DNA from: Paenibacillus polymyxa
Lineage (GTDB): Bacteria; Bacillota; Bacilli; Paenibacillales; Paenibacillaceae
Reading direction: 5' to 3'
NCBI RefSeq assembly: GCF_001719045.1
Contig: NZ_CP015423.1
Location: 5,692,001-5,756,000, forward strand
Length of the DNA stretch: 64,000 nt
Shown: one piece after another, positions 17,576-26,197 of the stretch
How the letters are laid out: each line of letters starts with the position of its first letter
How positions within the stretch are numbered: position 1 is the stretch's first letter
The notes under the pieces: model-generated
What the model saw: the letters and a program-made list of their open reading frames with translations, nothing else
What the model was told of the DNA's origin: nothing
Database searches by the model: none
Made by a program: the position numbers and the translations under genes

Positions 17576-18045
17576 TGTCACCAATCCACTGTAATCGACG
17601 GAAGCTACCATACGTGCCAACAGAGGAAGAACTTAAGCGTTATTACGAAGTAGTCTGGAAGTCGAAAAATTTCCAGGACATGTTGATTGTCAAGACACTC
17701 ATGTATACCGGTATCCGCGTTAGCGAACTAATCAATATTCGGCTGACGGATATTGATTTTTATTACTGCCAAGTTCGCATTAATAATGGAAAGGGCAGCA
17801 AGGATCGCATCGTTCCATTCCCTCAGTCATTTAAAGAACTGCTGGCCATGCACGCTGACGCGATGAAGAAAAAACATGCGGTCTATTTATTTGAATCATC
17901 GTGGAAGAAAAAGTACACGGATCGGGGAATACGAAAGATTTTGGCCAGGAAGCTGAACTTGCTCAAAACCTGTCGCCACACAAGCTGCGTCATTTTCTGT
18001 TGACCTGGCTCAAAAAGCAGGGCATCGATGACGCACTCATCGGTG
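17575..18045 (+). pseudogene. Tyrosine recombinase (integrase) fragment, frameshifted
   Basis: YVPTEEELKRYYEVVW, MLIVKTLMYTGIRVSELINIRLTDIDF (first catalytic Arg), NGKGSKDRIVPF (Lys) are in one frame. After about 17960 the frame shifts to give [24 protein letters not shown] (H-x-x-R). The sequence ends before the catalytic Tyr. The layout beside a Tn3 transposase stub suggests a former TnpI-type resolvase. Confidence 0.75.
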
Positions 18046-18109
18046 TACGTCAGTATTTATAGATCCTATTGCTATTGAATTTTTGAATATTATGCAATGG
18101 AGTGGGGGT

Positions 18110-18390
18110 TTCATCCGAATTCGGTAGGCGCATTTACGGTAACAAGGGCTATGTCCTTTATGAATTTCCCCTTGATGAACTATATTAGAACAATCTCACC
18201 AAGACCGATTTGTTTATCATTGGCGAACATGCGCATTCTAGATATCTTAGTGAAGATGCATACGAAATGTCTACAGAGCCCAAAGAACTGTATGTGGTTC
18301 CTGATGCTGGTCTAGCCATTGAATCTCTATGATAAAATGGAGTTAATTCTGTTTGATAAACTAGAATCATTTTTCACAGAAAATATGTAA
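18110..18390 (+). pseudogene. Alpha/beta-hydrolase C-terminal remnant
   Basis: Frame pieces GNKGYVLYEFPLDELY, LFIIGEHAHSRYLSEDAYEMSTEPKELYVVPDAGLA and LFDKLESFFTENM, with stops between them, match the end of an alpha/beta-hydrolase (the sheet 7 Asp/Glu region and the catalytic-His loop; the His itself is gone). It is not functional. Confidence 0.6.
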
Positions 18391-18670
18391 ATGGATATTG
18401 CATTGATGTAAACCGGAAGAGCTCGAGAGAAGAACCGGTCTCTAAAAGGAGATTTTATTTTTTTTGAAGAAGAAATATTTAGATGTGATTATCTATTTTA
18501 CACTGCGGCGGCGGTCATTTTGACCGCCGTTTCTAATACAATAAAGATCTACAATTCGCATCAACTTAATCTGGAATAATTAAGTTTTAATTTTATAGAG
18601 CGTGCCATACATGTTTGTGTCGCCTCGAAAAGTACATTGAGTAAGTTTGTAAAAAAATAGAATAAAAAGC
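18391..18670. other. Gene-free stretch with GGCGGTC hairpin
   Basis: No coding signal is seen. A strong hairpin CGGCGGTCATTTTGACCGCCG (about 18506-18526) is followed by TTTCT and could be a terminator. Confidence 0.4.
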
Positions 18671-18671
18671 G

Positions 18672-18760
18672 AATAGGTGTGATTGAATCAGGTGGCACGA
18701 AATTCATATGCGGGGTAGGCAATGAAAAAAGTCAGAAAAAAAGCGCTTCAAAAAATAATT
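18672..18760 (+). pseudogene. ROK-family fructokinase N-terminal stub
   Basis: The frame reads RIGVIESGGTKFICGVGNEKSQ, which is the ATP-binding N-terminus of ROK fructokinases (IGAIEAGGTKFVCGVG). It ends after about 25 residues at the LacI operator. The functional fructokinase of the locus is instead the PfkB half of the fusion at 23729, so a kinase replacement may have occurred. Confidence 0.7.
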
Positions 18761-18773
18761 GAAACGTTTCCAA
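18759..18773. promoter_or_regulatory. LacI operator A (TTGAAACGTTTCCAA)
   Basis: The core GAAACGTTTC is at 18761-18770. It is one of four near-identical sites at 18.76, 19.87, 20.05 and 28.55 kb, all in the fructan locus. It lies about 12 bases before a TATAAT (18785-18790), in the -35 region of the LacI gene, which suits autoregulation. Confidence 0.75.
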
Positions 18774-18816
18774 CTTAGTGCTATTATAATTCCCATAAGA
18801 GAGATGGGGGGGTTAA

Positions 18817-19785
18817 ATGCCAAGTATTAGAGATGTAGCTAAGATAGCTGGTGTTGCTGTGGGAACGGTGTCCCGAGTTATTAATAACTCGGGCTCTGTA
18901 AAACCAGATACACGAAGGAAAGTGGAGAAAGCTATACAAGAACTCAATTATTTTCCTAATGAAGTCGCTCGAAATTTTAAAATGAGGAAATCCAAGATGG
19001 TAGCCTTGCTGCTTCCAAGTATCTGGCATCCTTTTTTTTCTGAACTAGCTTATTACATTGAGGATGAGTTGGATCGGGAAGGCTTTAAGCTCATGTTATG
19101 TAATAGCGGCGGCAAGCCAGAAAAGGAACTGTATTACCTGGATATGCTACGGCAAAACAAAGTGGCTGGTATTGTCGGCATTACTTACAATGATATAGAA
19201 AATAGCGTAAGCAATGACATTCCGATTCTAAGTATTGACAGACATTTCAACAAAAAAATCACTTGTGTAACCTCAGATAATTATGAGGGAGGCCGTCTAG
19301 CTTTGAGGGAACTTGTTAAAGCAGGGGCCCAGAAACCGGCTTTTATGGGAAGTGTAACTTCCGTTTTTAGTGAAACCATGAATCGAAGAAAAGGTTTCAT
19401 TGATGAGGCGAAAAAATTAGGTGTAGACTATGTTGTATACGAGAAACCAGATCCTATTGTGGACGACGAAGCCTATTTTGGCGAATTTCTATCTAAGCAT
19501 CAGGATGTGGACGGCATTTTCGCTATTACCGATATGTTTGCCGCCAAATATATAGAAAGAGCAGGTAGGCAGGGGATTCGTATTCCAGAGGATGTAAAGG
19601 TCATCGGTTACGACGGCATTCAGGATCATCGTTATTTTCATCCGATATTGTCTACAATCAGGCAGCCAGTGGAGGAGATGGCACGTTTGACAATCAGACT
19701 ACTGTATCAAAAGATCGATGGTATAACTTTAGATCAGCAAGTGTATCGTCTCCCCGTTATCTTCAGACAAGGCGAAACTACATGA
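18817..19785 (+). CDS. LacI-family regulator of the fructan locus
   Basis: A 322-aa repressor. The N-terminus MPSIRDVAKIAGVAVGTVSRVINNSGSVKPDTRRKVEKAIQELNYFPNEVARNFK is the LacI helix-turn-helix plus hinge. The periplasmic-binding-like effector domain follows (VALLLPSIWHPFFSELAYYIEDEL, GIVGITYND, ILSIDRHF, DNYEGGRLALRELVKAG, IFAITDMFAAKYIERAGRQGIRIPEDVKVIGYDGIQDHRYFHPILSTIRQP). The RBS is GATGGGGGGG before the ATG. It most likely binds the GAAACGTTTC sites and responds to a fructose-containing ligand; both points are inferred from position. The end of the gene has been partly duplicated downstream. Confidence 0.92.
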   Translation: MPSIRDVAKIAGVAVGTVSRVINNSGSVKPDTRRKVEKAIQELNYFPNEVARNFKMRKSKMVALLLPSIWHPFFSELAYYIEDELDREGFKLMLCNSGGKPEKELYYLDMLRQNKVAGIVGITYNDIENSVSNDIPILSIDRHFNKKITCVTSDNYEGGRLALRELVKAGAQKPAFMGSVTSVFSETMNRRKGFIDEAKKLGVDYVVYEKPDPIVDDEAYFGEFLSKHQDVDGIFAITDMFAAKYIERAGRQGIRIPEDVKVIGYDGIQDHRYFHPILSTIRQPVEEMARLTIRLLYQKIDGITLDQQVYRLPVIFRQGETT

Positions 19786-19864
19786 TTTTATTGTAAAGAT
19801 ATTAGCTCGTAAAGTCGGATCACAGTCTGGATATGCAAACTTGACTTTCTCTTATAGAAAATTG

Positions 19865-19874
19865 GAAACGTTTC
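19865..19874. promoter_or_regulatory. LacI operator B
   Basis: Core GAAACGTTTC in ATTGGAAACGTTTCATT, after lacI. It is the upstream member of the duplicated operator pair. Confidence 0.7.
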
Positions 19875-20029
19875 ATTTGACAATCAGACTACTCTGTTAA
19901 AAGATCGAAGGAATAAGTTTGAATCAGCAAATGTATCGTCTCCCGTTATCTTAGGCAAGTTTTTTACATTGGAAAAACTTCAGCTCATTCGGTGGATTTA
20001 TGGTATGGATCACCGACTGACGTTTTTCT

Positions 20030-20051
20030 TATAATAAATTGGAAACGTTTC
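20030..20051 (+). promoter_or_regulatory. Importer promoter -10 and LacI operator C
   Basis: TATAAT (20030-20035) is followed by AAATTGGAAACGTTTCA with core GAAACGTTTC at 20042-20051, just where the transcription start would be. The first permease gene starts 38 bases after the core. Confidence 0.7.
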
Positions 20052-20088
20052 AAAAATGAAAATATCCTTTTACAAGAAAGGGAGTGTA

Positions 20089-21042
20089 ATGGTGAATTCA
20101 AGAACTAGTGAGTTGGATCATTCCACGATCAAGCCAAATCGCAAAATATGGAACCAGATCAAACGTGACTATGAACTGTATCTGTTTTTGCTGCCAATCA
20201 TTATTATTTATCTCGTATTTAAGTACTATCCGATGTATGGAATACAAATTGCTTTTAAGGATTTTTCACCAAGTCGGGGGATCTGGGGAAGCGAGTGGGT
20301 AGGCTTTAAGCACTTTATTGATTTTTTCGATTCCTATAACTTCTGGACGATTATGACGAATACACTTACACTCAGTGTTCTATCGCTTGTGTTTAGCTTC
20401 CCAGCTCCGATTATTATAGCGATTATGTTGAATCAGATGTTGGCCAAAAGATACAAGAAAATTGTACAAACTGTAATTTACGCACCACACTTTATTTCTA
20501 CCGTAGTGCTCGTCGGTATGCTTAATGTTTTTCTGTCTCCAAACAGCGGAATCGTGAATCACATCATCACCTTGTTCGGAGGAGACCCCATTATGTTTTT
20601 GGCCGACGAAGGTTGGTTCCGTCCTTTGTATATTTTATCAGGGGTTTGGCAAGAGACAGGTTTTGCTACCATCATTTACCTTGCTGCGCTGGCAGGGGTC
20701 AATCCAGAATTGCATGAAGCCGCGATAATGGATGGAGCAAGCAAATGGAAGCGCGTAATGCATGTGGATATTCCAAGCATTTTGCCGACGATCGTCATCT
20801 TATTGATTCTCGCACTCGGTAACATTATGGGCATCGGTTTTGAAAAGGCTTTCCTTATGCAGAACGATTTGAATTATGCCACTTCCAATATCATTCCGAC
20901 CTATGTTTATGAAATCGGGATTCAAAAGGCACAATACAGCTTTTCTACGGCAATTGGACTGTTTAATTCAGTGGTAAATATTATCCTGATAATCACCGTC
21001 AACCGGATCGCCAAGAAGTTGACTGAAACCAGCCTGTGGTAA
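20089..21042 (+). CDS. Carbohydrate ABC importer permease, LplB-like (CUT1)
   Basis: A 317-aa inner-membrane protein with six predicted helices. The N-terminal part YELYLFLLPIIIIYLVFKYYPMYGIQIAFKDFSP is typical of the LplB/YtcP polysaccharide-transport subgroup. The EAA loop that contacts the ATPase is HEAAIMDGASKWKRVMHVDIPSILPTIVILLIL. The start at 20089 follows AAGGGAGTG; an ATG at 20056 lies within the operator-promoter region and has no RBS. It pairs with the permease at 21056 and the binding protein at 22078. No ATPase is encoded nearby, so a shared MsmX-type ATPase probably energises it. Confidence 0.9.
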   Translation: MVNSRTSELDHSTIKPNRKIWNQIKRDYELYLFLLPIIIIYLVFKYYPMYGIQIAFKDFSPSRGIWGSEWVGFKHFIDFFDSYNFWTIMTNTLTLSVLSLVFSFPAPIIIAIMLNQMLAKRYKKIVQTVIYAPHFISTVVLVGMLNVFLSPNSGIVNHIITLFGGDPIMFLADEGWFRPLYILSGVWQETGFATIIYLAALAGVNPELHEAAIMDGASKWKRVMHVDIPSILPTIVILLILALGNIMGIGFEKAFLMQNDLNYATSNIIPTYVYEIGIQKAQYSFSTAIGLFNSVVNIILIITVNRIAKKLTETSLW

Positions 21043-21055
21043 GGGGGAGTTCATT

Positions 21056-21952
21056 TTGAATCAATTATTAAAGAGAAAAAGCAAGGGAGACATGTGGTTT
21101 GACATCGTCAACTACTTCATGTTGACCATAGTTATGCTGCTTGTATTATTCCCGTTGTATTTTGTGCTGATTGCTTCACTTAGTGACCCCAATCTCATCT
21201 ACTCAGGAGAAGTATGGTTTTTTCCAAAGGGTTTTACGCTGGATGGATACGGGCGGATATTCAGTGATTCATCTATATGGATTGGTTATGCCAACTCGAT
21301 TTTATATGCGGGTCTAGGAACATTAATCGGAGTAGCCGTGACCGTATGTGCAGCTTACCCGTTAGCTCGTAAAGGACTGGCGGGAAAATCGGCGATTATG
21401 TGGTTTTTACTGATCTCCATGTTTTTTAGTGGAGGACTGATCCCAACCTATTTGCTGATAAAAGATCTTCACATGCTGAATACGATCTGGGCACTTGTTA
21501 TTCCTGGAGCGGGAGGTGTGTTCAATGTCATTATCGTAAGGACTTTTTTTCAGTCGACCATCCCAGATGAAATGTGGGAAGCAGCTTCGATCGATGGTTG
21601 TTCCAATACCAGATTTTTTTGGAGCATTGTATTGCCTTTGTCTAAGTCCGTTATAGCCGTAATGGTACTATATCATGTTGTCGGCTTCTGGAATGGTTTC
21701 TTTGACGCTTTGATCTACTTGAACGACGAAAACAAGTATCCGTTGCAACTGGTTCTGCGCAACATTCTTGTCCAGAATCAGGCCAACTCGGGCATGATGA
21801 TAGACGTGGAATCTTACGCAGCGAAGATGCGCGTTACAGAGCTTATCAAATATGGTGTCATCATGGTATCCAGTCTACCGTTGCTGATTTTGTATCCTTT
21901 CCTGCAAAAATACTTTGTTAAAGGCGTGATGATCGGCTCGATCAAAGGCTAA
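21056..21952 (+). CDS. Carbohydrate ABC importer permease, LplC/YtcP-like (CUT1)
   Basis: A 298-aa membrane protein starting at a TTG with RBS AAGGGGGAG, 13 bases after the first permease. Features: the N-terminal helix VNYFMLTIVMLLVLFPLYFVLIASLSDP, WFFPKGFTLDGYGRIF, a NSI..AG..T.....V...AAYPLAR motif, and the EAA loop MWEAASIDGCSNTRFFWSIVLPLSKSVIAVMVLYHVVGFWNGFFDALIYL. It forms the heterodimeric channel with the preceding gene. The likely cargo is a fructo-oligosaccharide or cyclic fructan, judged from neighbours only. Confidence 0.9.
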   Translation: MNQLLKRKSKGDMWFDIVNYFMLTIVMLLVLFPLYFVLIASLSDPNLIYSGEVWFFPKGFTLDGYGRIFSDSSIWIGYANSILYAGLGTLIGVAVTVCAAYPLARKGLAGKSAIMWFLLISMFFSGGLIPTYLLIKDLHMLNTIWALVIPGAGGVFNVIIVRTFFQSTIPDEMWEAASIDGCSNTRFFWSIVLPLSKSVIAVMVLYHVVGFWNGFFDALIYLNDENKYPLQLVLRNILVQNQANSGMMIDVESYAAKMRVTELIKYGVIMVSSLPLLILYPFLQKYFVKGVMIGSIKG

Positions 21953-22077
21953 CATTGTCATGGTGCCTGAAAGGGGTGATGTGCAACAGAAACGATAAGT
22001 CCATCATCCAGACAACTATATAAGAAGAGCAACGAAATTTTCAGCTTGTGGAATGATCTAACAGGAGGTTGTGTACG

Positions 22078-23703
22078 ATGAAATCGTTATTCAAAAGTGC
22101 TGGGCTTCTAGTGCTGGCCGGAGTGTTTGCGCTTAGCGGATGTTCGGGAGGCGGCGAGTCAAAAAATCAGGCGGTAAACCCGGATCAGGATGCGAATTTT
22201 AATAAAACCGGCCTTCCGATTGTTAAAGAAGCGGTGACATTAAAGATGGTATCCCCGAAAGCTGCTTTAGCGCCGGATTACTCGAAAATGGAAATTTTTA
22301 AGCGGCTGGAAAAACAAACAAACGTAAAGATTGACTGGGAAAACATTCCAGACGCTGACTTTGCAGAGAAGAAAAATTTGTTGTTGGCCAGCGGAGATTT
22401 GCCAGACGCATTTTACGGAGCCGGATTCACAGATTACGATCTAATCAATTATGGTAAAGACGGAACCATTATTCCGCTGGAGGATTTAATTGATAAATAT
22501 GCGCCTAATTTGAAAGCGCTTCTCGATCGTCGGCCTGACATTAAACTAGCCATCACAGCACCAGACGGTCACATCTATGGGCTGCCGTCGTGGGAAGAGA
22601 ATAAGCTCGATACCAACCCCTTCTTTCACGTCATCAATAAAAATTGGCTCGATAAACTGGGCTTAAAAGTACCTCAAACGCTGGACGAATACACGCAGGC
22701 TTTGATTGCCTTTAAAACGAAGGACCCGAACGGCAATGGCAAGGCTGATGAAATCCCATTAAGCTTTATGCACATGCAGTGGTGTAGTGACATTGCTGGC
22801 ATATTCGGAGCTTTCGGTATTCCGGATAATTTGGAACATCGGATCGTCCGCGAAGGTAAAGTGATCTTTACCGCTTCGCAACCTCAATATAAGGAAGCAT
22901 TAAAATATATTCATGATAACTGGTATAAGCAGGGGCTGATTGACCCTGAATCGTTCACCCAGGATGCCGCTCAGTATTTAGCAAAAGGCAAAACACCAGA
23001 TGAAACGCTCGGCTCCTACGTTTGGTGGGAAGTCGAAGAAGTTGTCGGACCGGAGCGTAGTAAGGATTATGCTCTGCTGCCCCCGCTTAAAGGCCCAAAT
23101 GGAGATCAAATGATTGGTCGCAACAACGGCGGAGGACCGGGACGAGGTAGCTTCGTGATTACAAAGGAGAACCGTTATCCGGCAATGACGATGCGTTGGA
23201 TCGATCAACAGTATGACCCTTACATGGCGGCTCAAATTCACTGGGGTCCGTTGGATGTCGTATTCAAGAAGGACGAAAAAGGAAAATTGGTGAACCTGGC
23301 GCTTCCCAAAGGAGTCTCCGCAGGTGAATTCCGTCAAAAAGTGGCTCCAGGCACAGGAAATCCGGGCGTCATTACTTTCGATGACTTCGGAAAAGTTGTT
23401 GATATGGAACCCCGAGCTCAGAAGCGTGCTGAGTATTTGGAAAAATATTACACTAAATATATGAAAAAGGAAAACTATCCGAGCATCTTCTTTGAACCGG
23501 ATGAACTAGATAAAATTAATCGGATCGAGCCAGAACTTATTAAATATGTAAATACCCAAAGAGGCAAGTTCATCGTCGATGGCGAGGTAGATGAAAAGTG
23601 GGACAGCTATGTGAAGACACTCGAGAAGATGGGGCTGAACGAATTAATGGAGATCTATCAAAAAGGGCTGGACCGATATAATGCAAATTTAAAAAATAAA
23701 TAA
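22078..23703 (+). CDS. Extracellular sugar-binding lipoprotein (LipO/YtcQ-like)
   Basis: A 541-aa solute-binding protein. Signal peptide and lipobox MKSLFKSAGLLVLAGVFALSGC predict lipid attachment at Cys22. Large binding proteins of this size (VTLKMVSPKAAL, MEIFKRLEKQTNVKIDWENIP, LLLASGDLPDAFYG, GTIIPLEDLIDKYAPNLKALL, DGHIYGLPSWEE, WLDKLGLKVPQTLDEY, FKTKDPNGNGKADEIPLSF) belong to the CUT1 YtcQ group, which takes oligosaccharides rather than monosaccharides. The DPNGNGKADE segment is the EF-hand-like calcium loop seen in the family. The ATG at 22078 has AGGAGGT upstream; a GTG three codons earlier is ignored. It is third in the importer operon. Confidence 0.92.
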   Translation: MKSLFKSAGLLVLAGVFALSGCSGGGESKNQAVNPDQDANFNKTGLPIVKEAVTLKMVSPKAALAPDYSKMEIFKRLEKQTNVKIDWENIPDADFAEKKNLLLASGDLPDAFYGAGFTDYDLINYGKDGTIIPLEDLIDKYAPNLKALLDRRPDIKLAITAPDGHIYGLPSWEENKLDTNPFFHVINKNWLDKLGLKVPQTLDEYTQALIAFKTKDPNGNGKADEIPLSFMHMQWCSDIAGIFGAFGIPDNLEHRIVREGKVIFTASQPQYKEALKYIHDNWYKQGLIDPESFTQDAAQYLAKGKTPDETLGSYVWWEVEEVVGPERSKDYALLPPLKGPNGDQMIGRNNGGGPGRGSFVITKENRYPAMTMRWIDQQYDPYMAAQIHWGPLDVVFKKDEKGKLVNLALPKGVSAGEFRQKVAPGTGNPGVITFDDFGKVVDMEPRAQKRAEYLEKYYTKYMKKENYPSIFFEPDELDKINRIEPELIKYVNTQRGKFIVDGEVDEKWDSYVKTLEKMGLNELMEIYQKGLDRYNANLKNK

Positions 23704-23728
23704 TCAAACGATAGGTGGGGAGAAAACT

Positions 23729-26197
23729 GTGCTTGATGTAATAACCATTGGGGAAGTATTGATAGACTTTACGCCATCAGGTCGTACCGCGAGAGGCAAC
23801 GAGCAGTTTGAATGTAATCCTGGAGGGGCTCCGGCTAACGTAGCAGCTGCTCTATCCCGTTTAGGAACTAGAGCGACATTGATTAGCAAAGTTGGGGATG
23901 ATCAATTCGGTTCCTTGCTGCACGATACCTTGATGAACGTCGGCATCGACGTGTCTGGGCTTTCGTTTACAGATGAAGCCAATACAACGCTGGCATTTGT
24001 CCATCTGGATGACAACGGAGACCGATCGTTCAGCTTCTACCGGAAACCAGGAGCGGATACATACTTGCGCACGCAGGATGTCCCGTTCGATAGGATTGAA
24101 AACTGCCATGCACTGCACTTTGGTTCTTTGTCGATGACCCATGAGCCGGCCCGTACGGCAACAAGAGCGGCAGTTGTGAAGGCTAAAGAGGCAGGAGTCC
24201 TGCTTTCATTCGATCCAAATATCCGGTTTGCTTTATGGGAGAGCAAAGAGGAAGCGAAACAGAATATCCTTTGGGGCATGAAGTATGCCGACATCCTGAA
24301 AATATCGGAAGATGAGCTCCACTTTATAACGGGTAAAACTGATGTGGAAAAAGGCTCGCTAGAGCTGCAACAGCAATTCGGCATCGCCGGGATCTTCGTA
24401 ACTTTAGCGGAAAAAGGCTGCTATTACCGATTAGCGGGTCATGACGGATATGTGCCGGGTTTTCAAGTAGAGGCCATTGATACGACAGGAGCCGGCGACG
24501 CTTTTCTGGGCTGCTTGTTATATAAGATACTGAAAGCCGGTGTTTCTTTGAATCAGCTGACCAAACAGCAAATCATCAGCATGCTAACTTTTGCTAATGC
24601 CGGCGGTGCATTAGTAACCACACGGAAAGGGGCTCTTCAATCTATGCCGACGACAGATGAGATTAAACAGATGATCGAGACAAATAAACAGCAAGATGAT
24701 GATAGATTTAGGCCGGGTTTTCATTTTTCACCTCACTCCCATTGGTTGAATGATCCGAACGGATTAGTCTATTACGAGGGAGTCTATCATCTGTTTTATC
24801 AGCACCATCCTTATAGCAATGAATGGGGACCGATGCACTGGGGTCATGCCGTAAGCCAAGACCTGGTTCATTGGGAGCATATGCCTATCGCTCTGTTCCC
24901 GGATGAGCATGGCGCTATTTTCTCCGGTTGCTGTGTGGTTGACTGGAATAATAGCAGTGGACTGTTCGATGGTTCCCATGGATTGATCGCACTCTTCACT
25001 CATGCAGACATCTGTCCGGAGACCGGACAACCTCGCCAGCGGCAAAGCCTGGCTTACAGCAGTGATAAAGGCCGAACTTGGCACAAATATGAGGGGAACC
25101 CAATACTCGACGAGCATGATCTGGTCGACTTCCGGGACCCCAAGGTGTTCTGGCATTCGCCAAGTGAATCCTGGATTATGGCTCTTGTCGCGGGAGACCA
25201 CGTTCGGTTTTATCGTTCCGACAATTTGCGTGAATGGTCGTTGTCAGGCGAATTCGGAAAGAATGAAGGCTCGCATGACGGAGTTTGGGAATGCCCTGAT
25301 CTCTTTAAATTGCCGGTTGACGGCAGCGGATGTTCCAAATGGGTACTTATCATAAGCATCGGAGATAATCCCAACTGTCCGGAAGGCTCACGCACGCAAT
25401 ACTTTATCGGAGAGTTCGACGGAAATACGTTCATCAATGACAATCCGGCCGATCATATCCTGTGGCTGGATTATGGCCGGGACAATTATGCGGGGGTCAC
25501 TTGGTCGGATATAGCTGAGCAAGACGGACGGCGCGTGATCATCGGATGGATGAGCAACTGGAAATATGCCAACCAAACGCCTACCGGAGCCTGGAGAGGC
25601 GCAATGACTTTACCTCGCGTCTTATCATTGACCAGCCGAGACGAGGGCGTAGTTTTGACTCAAATGCCTGTCCGGGAAATAGAGCAGCTGCGAAAAGGAA
25701 CGCTCTGCTGGAATGAGGTCAAGGTTACGCCGGCGGTGCCGTTTACGCAAAAAATGAATGATGTTCTGCTTGAGATTGAAGCGGATATCGACATTCGTTC
25801 CGGGGATGAGGTTCATATCAAAATAAAGTCCTCTGGGCAAAGTGAGACTATTATCGGATATGACCCTGTGCGCCAATGGCTATTCATCGACCGTTCGAAA
25901 TCGGGCCTGACTGACTTCCACCCGTCGTTTGCGTGCAAGCACGGTGCTAGAATGGTTCCGGAGAATGGAAAGATCAAGCTGCATATCTGGCTGGATCGCA
26001 ACGCGGTTGAAGTGTACGCGAATGAGGGTTTGGTTGCACTGACGGATCAAATATTCCCTGATGCTCCGATGGATCGTATTGAGATAAGTGCGAAATCAGG
26101 GGAAGTTGTACTGAACTCGTTTCATATGCATGCTCTTAACTCCATTCATATTCCCAATGGTCCAACGGAGCAGACATCAAGGAGGGTTGAGGTATGA
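23729..26197 (+). CDS. Fused PfkB fructokinase - GH32 beta-fructosidase
   Basis: An 822-aa cytoplasmic bifunctional protein. Residues about 1-310 are a complete PfkB fructokinase (ITIGEVLIDFTP, NPGGAPANVAAALSRLG, and DTTGAGDAFLGCLL with the catalytic Asp and anion hole). After a short linker (IETNKQQDDDR) residues about 322-810 form a complete GH32 enzyme (FSPHSHWLNDPNGLVYYEG) with nucleophile Asp342, Asp470 in FRDP and acid/base Glu521 in WECP. Together they would release fructose from an imported fructoside and make fructose 6-phosphate. The GTG start has RBS AGGTGGGGAG. Its end overlaps the next gene by ATGA. ScrK and ScrB are normally separate proteins, so the fusion is unusual. No frame break is seen at the junction. 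Confidence 0.93.
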   Translation: MLDVITIGEVLIDFTPSGRTARGNEQFECNPGGAPANVAAALSRLGTRATLISKVGDDQFGSLLHDTLMNVGIDVSGLSFTDEANTTLAFVHLDDNGDRSFSFYRKPGADTYLRTQDVPFDRIENCHALHFGSLSMTHEPARTATRAAVVKAKEAGVLLSFDPNIRFALWESKEEAKQNILWGMKYADILKISEDELHFITGKTDVEKGSLELQQQFGIAGIFVTLAEKGCYYRLAGHDGYVPGFQVEAIDTTGAGDAFLGCLLYKILKAGVSLNQLTKQQIISMLTFANAGGALVTTRKGALQSMPTTDEIKQMIETNKQQDDDRFRPGFHFSPHSHWLNDPNGLVYYEGVYHLFYQHHPYSNEWGPMHWGHAVSQDLVHWEHMPIALFPDEHGAIFSGCCVVDWNNSSGLFDGSHGLIALFTHADICPETGQPRQRQSLAYSSDKGRTWHKYEGNPILDEHDLVDFRDPKVFWHSPSESWIMALVAGDHVRFYRSDNLREWSLSGEFGKNEGSHDGVWECPDLFKLPVDGSGCSKWVLIISIGDNPNCPEGSRTQYFIGEFDGNTFINDNPADHILWLDYGRDNYAGVTWSDIAEQDGRRVIIGWMSNWKYANQTPTGAWRGAMTLPRVLSLTSRDEGVVLTQMPVREIEQLRKGTLCWNEVKVTPAVPFTQKMNDVLLEIEADIDIRSGDEVHIKIKSSGQSETIIGYDPVRQWLFIDRSKSGLTDFHPSFACKHGARMVPENGKIKLHIWLDRNAVEVYANEGLVALTDQIFPDAPMDRIEISAKSGEVVLNSFHMHALNSIHIPNGPTEQTSRRVEV

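Larger units (their letters stand above)
19685..20054. repeat. Tandem duplication of the lacI 3' end plus operator
   Basis: The segment from TTTGACAATCAGACTACT (19687) to the operator at 19865-19874 is repeated, with about 10 % changes, from 19877 to the operator at 20042-20051. The second copy has no open frame: it still carries the words for LTIRLL and YRLPVI and then the CTTATA-AATTGGAAACGTTTCA promoter/operator block. As a result the importer operon has two operators about 177 bases apart. Confidence 0.75.

Noticed and set aside
18500..18530. GGCGGTC hairpin as a riboswitch or T-box
   Set aside because: It is a single short stem with a T-rich tail and has no conserved aptamer or T-box bases; a terminator is simpler.
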